NCBI GenBank assembly: GCA_025451535.1
Contig: JANWKE010000002.1
Location: 1-46,460 of the forward strand
Reading direction: 5' to 3'
Length of the DNA stretch: 46,460 nucleotides
DNA from: Verrucomicrobiia bacterium
GTDB lineage: Bacteria > Verrucomicrobiota > Verrucomicrobiia > Limisphaerales > UBA11358
In this document: positions 40,181-46,460 of the stretch, one piece after another
How positions within the stretch are numbered: position 1 is the first letter of the stretch
Layout of the letters: the number at the start of each line of letters is the position of its first letter
Notes under the pieces: generated by a model
Databases searched by the model: none
What the model was told of the DNA's origin: nothing
Seen by the model: only the letters and a program-made list of their open reading frames with translations
Made by a program: the position numbers and the translations under genes

Positions 40181-40942
40181 TCACGGGGACGACACATTGG
40201 TCGTTGCCGGCGCGTTGGTCGTCGTCGGAACTACCTGCACCGAGCCATCAGAGCTGACTTCGACGTTCAAGTCGTAGTGCGCCGGCCCGACCATCCGGTT
40301 GGTCACGGACCCGCGCGCCATGAGCACCTGGGCCCCTTTGCGCTGCTGGTTGGGATCGGTTCCCTCGCGCATCCACTGCAACCGGCGCGCAATGAGCAAA
40401 TCATCCCGCAGTTTCCTCACCTGGGCGCGGACCTGGGAGAGATTGTTAAACTTGCGTTCCAATTCGGCCTTTTCGGTCACCTGCCGTTTTAATTCGCTTT
40501 CGAGAAACGCATTGTTCGTTTCGGATTCAACCAGTTGCATCTGGGTTTCGGATATCTGCGTGGACAAATTGGTGATGGTATTGGTCATGTTCGCCACTTG
40601 CTGATCCAGCGCCTGATTTTGCGCCTCCAAATCGGTAATCTGGTCCTGGGCGGTTTTGAGCGCGGCGGTGGTGTTCGAGAGCGAAGCAGACGTTGCGACG
40701 TACTGGTTGCTGAGCACGGTCAGCGTTTGCTGGGCGGCCTCGAGATCGTTGGTCAGTATCAGATTGACCTGGCGCAATCCGTCGAGATTGATGTTGGCGG
40801 TGGCTAACTGGTTGGAAAAATCGAGGATCGTATCAGAATCCTTTTTCTGCAGGGTATCCGCGCGTTTCCTTTCCGCCACCAAAGCCACAACCATCCCCAC
40901 ACAAACGACAACGAGAATGACGATGCCTAACTGTGTTTTCAT
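40181..40942 (-). CDS. Membrane-anchored coiled-coil protein
   Basis: A 253-residue protein with a single N-terminal membrane helix (MKTQLGIVILVVVCVGMVVALVA) and a long coiled coil (about residues 30-180), with heptad-like Leu/Asn-rich segments such as LQKKDSDTILDFSNQLA and LERKFNNLSQVRAQVRKL. The C-terminal part ends with a short beta segment and a Thr/Asn-rich tail. No enzymatic motif is seen. The ATG at 40942 is chosen because it opens the membrane helix. It is encoded between the PPIase and the FmdB gene, so it may help in envelope organisation. Confidence 0.7.
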   Translation of the reverse strand: MKTQLGIVILVVVCVGMVVALVAERKRADTLQKKDSDTILDFSNQLATANINLDGLRQVNLILTNDLEAAQQTLTVLSNQYVATSASLSNTTAALKTAQDQITDLEAQNQALDQQVANMTNTITNLSTQISETQMQLVESETNNAFLESELKRQVTEKAELERKFNNLSQVRAQVRKLRDDLLIARRLQWMREGTDPNQQRKGAQVLMARGSVTNRMVGPAHYDLNVEVSSDGSVQVVPTTTNAPATTNVSSP

Positions 40943-40999
40943 AATGCTCCCCAAAATGCGGCGACTCGACCCGTTTGGCAAGCACGCTTCAACATTCCG

Positions 41000-42130
41000 C
41001 TATTTCCCATCTGGCGCCACCGCCGCGTTGGTGGCGGCCTCGGACTGGTTTTCCTGCTCCAATGCGTTCAAATCCGGGTCGAGAATTTCCACACCGGCCG
41101 TTTTTTTCAGAGTGGCCATATAGGGTGGCGCAAGCTTGGCGGCCTTTTGCTGAACGAGCACCCGTTTCAGGTCATCGGCCACCGTGGCGTAATCCAGCTT
41201 TTTGGCCGGTATTTTCTCCAACGATTTGATGAGGTGATAACCACTGGTAGTGACCACCACGTCGCTGATTTGATTGCTGTTCAATGAAAACGCGGCCGCT
41301 TCGAATTCGGGCAGCGTCTGGCCGCGGGCCACGGTGTACACACCGCCTTTATCTTTGGAACCGGAATCTTCGGAATATTGCACCACCAGGTTGCTGAAAT
41401 TCCCGCCGGCGCGGGCGCGCTTCAAAATGTCTTCGATTTCCTTCTTCTTGGTCGCCTTGTCCGTGTCCGATAATTCCGCACCCGTGAGCGGATCATGCGT
41501 GCTCAAGAAAATCTGTGCGATACGGACCATCTCCGGCTGTTCAAATTCCGCCGGATGCTCGTCGTAAAACTTCCTGGCCTCGGCATCCGTCACGGTGACT
41601 TTCAACTCACGTTCCAGTGTTGTTTGCGCAGTGCCCTCCTGCACCAGGCGTGCGTTTAACTGGCCCATGGAAAGGCCCAAGGCGGTGAACTGACGATTCA
41701 GCGCCTCCTGGGAACCGGCCCGCTCCAAAAGTGTCTTCATTTGCAGTTCAGCCATCTTTTTCCCGGCGGTCCGGTCGGCATCCGTGGCTTTTTGCAGCAA
41801 CAACTGAACCTGGATGAGCCGGTCCAGCATTTGACTCTCAACCAGTTTCAATTGCGCCGGGGGAATGGCCTGGTTGCGCATGGCCGCAGCGGACTTGATG
41901 CCGGTCATCACTTCATCCAGATCGCCCTGCTTGATTTCAAAACCTTTGCCCCTGGCAATCACCGGATTACCAAACAGCGCCGTCATGGTGGCGTTCAGGT
42001 TGACATTGGTGCCCGGACCGGCTGACGCGGCGTTGGTTGCGGCGTTGGCCGTGGCGGCGCGCGCCGCCGGGAACGCCAGCAACAATACGCCCAGCGCAAC
42101 AGGGAAAATCACTTTGACTCTTATTTTCAT
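41000..42130 (-). CDS. Periplasmic parvulin-type peptidyl-prolyl isomerase (SurA/PrsA-like)
   Basis: A 376-residue exported chaperone. A signal peptide (FPVALGVLLLAFPAARA) is followed by a helical SurA-N-like region (about residues 70-190) and a parvulin domain. The latter begins near VRIAQIFLS and includes FSNLVVQYSED, KDKGGVYTVARGQTLPEFEAAAF and SGYHLIKSL. It would isomerise X-Pro bonds in exported or outer-membrane proteins. The start is 26 nt after the serA stop, implying one transcript. A C-terminal Asn/Ala-rich tail extends past the parvulin domain. Confidence 0.87.
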   Translation of the reverse strand: MKIRVKVIFPVALGVLLLAFPAARAATANAATNAASAGPGTNVNLNATMTALFGNPVIARGKGFEIKQGDLDEVMTGIKSAAAMRNQAIPPAQLKLVESQMLDRLIQVQLLLQKATDADRTAGKKMAELQMKTLLERAGSQEALNRQFTALGLSMGQLNARLVQEGTAQTTLERELKVTVTDAEARKFYDEHPAEFEQPEMVRIAQIFLSTHDPLTGAELSDTDKATKKKEIEDILKRARAGGNFSNLVVQYSEDSGSKDKGGVYTVARGQTLPEFEAAAFSLNSNQISDVVVTTSGYHLIKSLEKIPAKKLDYATVADDLKRVLVQQKAAKLAPPYMATLKKTAGVEILDPDLNALEQENQSEAATNAAVAPDGK

Positions 42131-42156
42131 ATTTTCTTTGTCAGTCTTATCAACGG

Positions 42157-43755
42157 TTACAATTTTAACACTTTCACGTTGCTGATGTCAGCGTCTTTCT
42201 GGAGCTCTTCCAGCACCGCCGACGGCGGGGCGCTGTCGAGATTTAACACCGTCAGCGCCAGCCCGCCCGCAGTGTCGCGGGTCAGGCTCATGTTGGCAAT
42301 ATTCACTTTATGTTTTCCCAACAACGTGCCGAGATAACCGACGATGCCCGGCCGGTCTTTGTTATTGAGCAACAACAGGGTGCCGCTGATCGGAATCTCG
42401 ACGGGCGTGCTGTACAGCCGCACGATCCGCGGATTGTTCGGGGAACCGAAAAACGTGCCGCCTGCCGAAATCAACTTCTGCCCGTTGTTGAAAACCTGCA
42501 CATGCAACCATTCATTGAAAGTGACGGGTTCGTCGGACTTCTTTTCCTCGACGGTAATACCGATGCTGGCGGCGGCGGCGCGGACATTGACGTTGTTCAC
42601 GTCCTTGATCGCGCTGCTGGCCAGAAATCCCTGCAACACGGCGCGGGTGACCGGGTCCGTGTTCGGCAATTCCCGCGCGTGACCGCCATAAGTAACGTAG
42701 ATGCGATCCGCACTGGCAGGCGAAAGTTGCGCCAACAATTTGCCAAGGGCCACGCCGAGCGGCAGATAAGGCTTCACCTGCTCGTAAGTCTTGGCGTCGA
42801 GATACGGCAGGTTCACCGCGTTGCGCACCTCACCGGTGAGCAGATAAGCCGTGACCACTTCGGCGACTTCAATGCCGCATTTTTCCTGCGCCTCTTTGGT
42901 GCTCGCGCCGAGATGCGGCGTCAAAACCACATTCGGCTGCTTGCGATAGGGATGCTCGGCCGGCAGGGGTTCCACGGCATAAACATCCAGCGCCGCGCCG
43001 CCAACCTTGCCGGATTCGAGCGCGGCAATCAGGTCGTTCTCAGCAATAATTTCGCCGCGGGCACAATTCACAATTCGCACGCCGGGTTTCATTTTGGCGA
43101 AGGCGGCGGCATTCAACATGCGTTTGGTTTCCGGCGTCACCGGCATGTGCACGGTGATGAAATCGGCCGCGAGATAAACATCGTCCACGCTGGCGGCGAA
43201 TTCGGCGCCGACAGCCTTGGCACGGTCTTCCGTAAGATAGGGGTCGTAGGCGATGACACGCATGCCGAACGCCCTGGCGCGTTTGGCAACTTCCGAACCA
43301 ATGCGGCCCATGCCGAGGATGCCAAGCGTTTTGCCCAGTAATTCCGTGCCTTGAAAGAGTTTACGGTCCCATTTGCCCGCCGCCATGGAAGTGTGCGCCT
43401 GCGGCACCTTGCGCGCGAGCGCCAACAGCATGGCAAAGCTGAGTTCGGCCGTGGTCACGGTGTTGCCACCGGGGGTGTTCATCACCACCGTGCCATGCTG
43501 CGTGGCGGCTTCGATGTCCACATTATCCACGCCGACCCCCGCGCGGCCCACGACGCGCAATTTCGGCGCGGCTTCGATCACCTTGCGGGTGACCTTGGTT
43601 TCGGAACGGACCAGCAGCGCGACGGCATCCGCCACGACGGGCAGCAATTCCGGCTCCGGCAGCCGTTTGGGTAAAACAACAACTTCAAATTCAGGCCGCT
43701 GCTGGAGCAGCGCGATGCCTTTGGAAGAGATCGGGTCGCAAACGACAATTTTCAT
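42157..43755 (-). CDS. serA: D-3-phosphoglycerate dehydrogenase
   Basis: A 532-residue enzyme making 3-phosphohydroxypyruvate, first step of serine synthesis. The NAD motif is [17 protein letters not shown], the catalytic pair lies in NCARGEI and ALDVYAVEP with His in TPHLGAST. An ASB-type intervening domain and a C-terminal ACT domain ([20 protein letters not shown]) follow. This long form matches the type I, multi-domain PGDH found in many bacteria. It starts the operon serA-PPIase-coiled coil-FmdB-gluzincin-like. The upstream 108 nt are shared with the divergent lipase-like gene. Confidence 0.97.
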   Translation of the reverse strand: MKIVVCDPISSKGIALLQQRPEFEVVVLPKRLPEPELLPVVADAVALLVRSETKVTRKVIEAAPKLRVVGRAGVGVDNVDIEAATQHGTVVMNTPGGNTVTTAELSFAMLLALARKVPQAHTSMAAGKWDRKLFQGTELLGKTLGILGMGRIGSEVAKRARAFGMRVIAYDPYLTEDRAKAVGAEFAASVDDVYLAADFITVHMPVTPETKRMLNAAAFAKMKPGVRIVNCARGEIIAENDLIAALESGKVGGAALDVYAVEPLPAEHPYRKQPNVVLTPHLGASTKEAQEKCGIEVAEVVTAYLLTGEVRNAVNLPYLDAKTYEQVKPYLPLGVALGKLLAQLSPASADRIYVTYGGHARELPNTDPVTRAVLQGFLASSAIKDVNNVNVRAAAASIGITVEEKKSDEPVTFNEWLHVQVFNNGQKLISAGGTFFGSPNNPRIVRLYSTPVEIPISGTLLLLNNKDRPGIVGYLGTLLGKHKVNIANMSLTRDTAGGLALTVLNLDSAPPSAVLEELQKDADISNVKVLKL

Positions 43756-43863
43756 TTCAAAAAGGAATGCCAGTCTAGGTCATGGACACTGCAAGTCAAA
43801 CAAGGAATCCGGCGAAATTCCCTCGCCTTCAAATCAAACTGCTGTTATGCTTCAAGCGATCTT

Positions 43864-45525
43864 ATGAGGAAGCTGTCCATCCGTCTCGCAATGGAAAGCT
43901 GCTGGGTCACCGTGCTGCTGTTCTGGTTGAGTGCACTTATTCCTTGTTCTACGCAAGCGGCCGGCGTGACGATTATTACGCATGGGTATAATAGCGACGT
44001 CACGGGTTGGATAACCGGGATGGCCGACGAAATACCCACTTACTTCCACTCTCGTTATCCGGGGTTGAGCACCAATATAACGATTTACACGATCATCCTC
44101 ACCACGGACGGCAGCAATTATTATTATCAATGGGAACGCGACACCAACAGCCCGCCCTTGACGACCGACACCGGTGAGATGGTTGTGAAACTCGATTGGA
44201 GTCAAATGGCAGGGGGTTCGGCACCTTATAACATCAGCACTACCAATGTCGCCCGGGTCGCCAGCTACGTGCTGTCGCAAACGAACGCGATTTCGGACCT
44301 GAATGGCCATGCGCTGGCGGAATTTCCGATTCATTTAATCGGCCATAGTCGCGGTGGCTCATTAATATCGCGGATCAGTTACATTCTCGGCACCAACGGC
44401 ATCTGGGTTGATCACCTCACCACCCTGGATCCTCATCCGCTCAATAACGATGGTTTTAATGACAGCCTTGCAGGCAGTGTGGTGGATGCGTCCGCCAGCA
44501 ATACCTACGCCAATGTTTTGTTTGCCGACGATTATTGGGAAGATTTGGGGAACACCGGCTTTCTTACTGCTCAGCTCGATCCCAATGGCGAACCGGTGGC
44601 GGGCGCCTATCAACGACAACTCACGCAATTAAGCGGCGGTTACCCTCCTGTCGTTCTTTCTTCCGATCCCTACGAATATCATTCCAACGTGCATCTTTGG
44701 TACCATGGCACGATCAATACCAATACCCCGTGCAGCGATACGGAAGCGTCTATTACCGGTTCCGAGCGAACGAGCTGGTATGCACCCTACGAATCCCAGG
44801 GCGTCATCGCGGGATTTTATTATAGCCTGATTGGCGGAGGCGACCGCACCAGCATGGACCATCCACTGGGTCTGCCCAGCGATCCGGAAATTCGTGATGG
44901 TTACAATCAAAGGTGGAACCTGGGCGCCGGCACAAACGCGAACCGTACCGTGCTTCCCACCAACAATGGAACCTGGCCGAACCTCATCAAATTCGACGTC
45001 ATAGGCACCAACGTGGTCATGGCCGGCGATTTGATCGACACCGCCTTCTATTACCAATATGCCGGCAGTTCCAATGTGACTCTCTCGATCTATTTCGACC
45101 AGGATCTCAATCCATATAACACGAACAGCACACTTGTCTTCCAAGGACCGGTGGCCAGCACAGGCGCAGGTACGGTGTATTATTATTCAAATTTTGGTTT
45201 GACCACCACCAATGTGTCGCCGGGCATTTATGCGATTTACGGGAAAATTTCGGACGGCCCGCACACCCGCTATCTTTATGCGCCGCAATTGGTTGAAATC
45301 GTTTCCAGCCGGCAACCGCCGGTCTTGGATATCGCACAGTTGAACGTCACCCAATTTCGCATCGGTGTAAGCGGCGTTTCCGGTCAAACCTTTGTGCTGC
45401 AATCCTCATCCGATCTGCTCAACTGGCAGTCCATCATTACCAACACCCTCACTTCCAGCCGGTGGACTTACACGAACGGTTTGCCGGTCAACCAGCAGCT
45501 CTATCGCGCCGTGCTTAATCCCTGA
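43864..45525 (+). CDS. Secreted lipase-like alpha/beta hydrolase with C-terminal SS-L-W module
   Basis: A 553-residue exported protein. A signal peptide ends near CSTQA-AG. The hydrolase domain has an oxyanion motif THGYN (39-43), the nucleophile elbow GHSRGG (Ser162), and candidate Asp and His partners in LTTLDPHP and [11 protein letters not shown] second beta-rich region (about residues 350-490) is followed by a C-terminal module ([15 protein letters not shown]...LYRAVLNP). The same module ends the secreted EEP protein at 29160. An ester-cleaving extracellular role is likely; the substrate is unknown. Confidence 0.8.
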   Translation: MRKLSIRLAMESCWVTVLLFWLSALIPCSTQAAGVTIITHGYNSDVTGWITGMADEIPTYFHSRYPGLSTNITIYTIILTTDGSNYYYQWERDTNSPPLTTDTGEMVVKLDWSQMAGGSAPYNISTTNVARVASYVLSQTNAISDLNGHALAEFPIHLIGHSRGGSLISRISYILGTNGIWVDHLTTLDPHPLNNDGFNDSLAGSVVDASASNTYANVLFADDYWEDLGNTGFLTAQLDPNGEPVAGAYQRQLTQLSGGYPPVVLSSDPYEYHSNVHLWYHGTINTNTPCSDTEASITGSERTSWYAPYESQGVIAGFYYSLIGGGDRTSMDHPLGLPSDPEIRDGYNQRWNLGAGTNANRTVLPTNNGTWPNLIKFDVIGTNVVMAGDLIDTAFYYQYAGSSNVTLSIYFDQDLNPYNTNSTLVFQGPVASTGAGTVYYYSNFGLTTTNVSPGIYAIYGKISDGPHTRYLYAPQLVEIVSSRQPPVLDIAQLNVTQFRIGVSGVSGQTFVLQSSSDLLNWQSIITNTLTSSRWTYTNGLPVNQQLYRAVLNP

Positions 45526-45589
45526 CTTTGCCGGCACCGGTAAAAATCACTGTTCGTCGGAAGAAAATCGGCTATGTTGCGCAGGAAAA

Positions 45590-46460
45590 ATGAGCAAGTT
45601 GTTGCTGATTGATGACGAAGAAGACGTGCGGTATTCGTTCCAGCGGATTTTTGGTCCGCCGGAAGTCGAGCTGGCCACGGCGTCCAGCGGCGAGGAGGGG
45701 TTGAAGGTCATTCCCAAATTCAAGCCCGACCTCGTGCTTATGGACGTGCGCATGGGCGGCATGAACGGATTGGAAACGCTTCGCCGCATCCGCCAAAACG
45801 ACCCGAAGCAGCTGGTGATTCTCATGACCGGTTACGGCACGACCCAAACAACCATCGAGGCAATGAAACTGGGCGCCTACGATTATCTGCTCAAACCGTT
45901 CGACGTGCCGAAACTCAAGGAGATCGTCGCCAACGCACTCAAAGCCGCGCGCGACATGAAGCAGGTTGTATCCTATCAGCCGCTGCTTGAGTCTGAGGAC
46001 TACGAACTCGGATTTGTCGGCGGCGCGGCGTCCATGCAGCAGGTGTTCAAACTTATCGGCCAGGTCGCCGTCAGTAACGCCACCGCACTTATCACCGGCG
46101 AAAGCGGGACGGGCAAGGAACTCGTTGCCCGCGCCATTTATCATCACAGCAACCGCAACCAGCAGCCATTCCTCGCGGTCAACTGCGCCGCGATTCCTGA
46201 ACAATTGCTCGAAAGCGAGCTCTTCGGCCACGAACGCGGCGCCTTCACCGGCGCGACCCTGCAGCGCATCGGCAAATTCGAGCAATGCAACAAGGGCACC
46301 ATTTTCCTCGACGAAATCGGCGACATGACACCGGCCACGCAGACGAAAATCCTGCGCGTGCTGCAATCCGGCACCGGTGAGCGTGTGGGCGGCACCCAGC
46401 CGAGTCAGGTGGACGTGCGTATGTGGGCCGCCACCCACAAGGCGCTGGACCGGGCCGGGG
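45590..46460 (+). CDS. NtrC-type sigma-54-dependent response regulator (3'-truncated)
   Basis: The first 290 codons of a response regulator, cut by the window end. The receiver domain (MSKLLLIDDEEDVRYSFQRI) has the acidic pocket DDEE, the phosphoacceptor Asp in LVLMDVRMGG, Thr in LMTGYGT and Lys in YLLKPFD. The AAA+ domain starts near VGGAASMQQVFKLIGQVA with Walker A ITGESGTGKE, the sigma-54 contact loop ESELFGHERGAFTGA, and Walker B GTIFLDEIGDM. It would activate RNA polymerase with sigma-54; the C-terminal DNA-binding part and any partner kinase lie outside. AGGA precedes the ATG at 45590. Confidence 0.93.
   Translation, partial: MSKLLLIDDEEDVRYSFQRIFGPPEVELATASSGEEGLKVIPKFKPDLVLMDVRMGGMNGLETLRRIRQNDPKQLVILMTGYGTTQTTIEAMKLGAYDYLLKPFDVPKLKEIVANALKAARDMKQVVSYQPLLESEDYELGFVGGAASMQQVFKLIGQVAVSNATALITGESGTGKELVARAIYHHSNRNQQPFLAVNCAAIPEQLLESELFGHERGAFTGATLQRIGKFEQCNKGTIFLDEIGDMTPATQTKILRVLQSGTGERVGGTQPSQVDVRMWAATHKALDRAG

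Overview
The window looks like chromosomal DNA of a Verrucomicrobiota bacterium, probably near the Pedosphaera/Limisphaerales group. This is an inference from protein style, not from a marker gene. The clues are two prepilin-like proteins ending in the H-x9-DG signature, two large secreted proteins with a C-terminal 'SS-x-x-L-x-x-W' module, a DUF1573-cytochrome c fusion, DUF4337, and many short dispersed repeats. Protein-coding density is high, and most genes are housekeeping or biosynthetic.

Layout. 1-437 is non-coding and begins with what looks like the 3' end of a tRNA gene (possible integration scar). 438-4060 is a three-gene glycan locus (GT28-like glycosyltransferase, YdjC/ChbG deacetylase, ArnT/PMT-like membrane glycosyltransferase) ending near tRNA-Thr(CGT). 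4489-9021, minus strand, holds an M14 carboxypeptidase, an AraC-OGT DNA repair protein, biotin synthase, signal peptidase I and a DUF1573-cytochrome c protein. 9090-10924 is leuA, preceded by a previously unlabelled leucine-rich leader peptide and a strong terminator, a textbook transcription attenuator. 10937-17328 has a zinc-ribbon membrane protein, a small membrane protein, lysC, a plus-strand yqjD-yqjE-yqjK-like operon, and thrC-hom; the aspartate-family genes lie close together. 17564-20826 carries a SulP anion transporter, a DEDDy exonuclease and a thioredoxin-like protein.

20980-25660 is a tight plus-strand operon for a reduced type II secretion/type IV pilus-like machine: a GspE ATPase without its N-terminal domain, two different GspF proteins, three pseudopilin-like proteins and a two-helix membrane protein. 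No secretin or GspL/M/C is seen. 25765-29158 has gmhA, two orphan H-x9-DG prepilins, an FmdB protein and a HAD phosphatase. 29160-36058 holds a secreted endonuclease/exonuclease/phosphatase-fold protein, a lipoate ligase-like protein, nth, and an operon of two membrane proteins of unknown function. 36216-36441 is the decayed end of an outer-membrane barrel gene. 36442-38376 has a lipoprotein with a good sigma-70 promoter and a lysine 2,3-aminomutase-like gene. 38460-43755 is a minus-strand operon: serA, parvulin PPIase, coiled-coil protein, FmdB, gluzincin-like protein. The window ends with a secreted lipase-like hydrolase and the start of an NtrC-type response regulator.

Short repeats are prominent. 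Four-unit heptanucleotide arrays (ATTTNCG) occur at three places, two of them in frame inside hom and a lipoate ligase gene. Hairpin elements bounded by GGTAGC...GCTACC occur twice, one supplying the stop codon of a HAD gene. The strongest candidates for something new are the leuA attenuator, the secretin-less pseudopilus operon with tandem GspF genes, and the repeat-derived peptide insertions in conserved enzymes.
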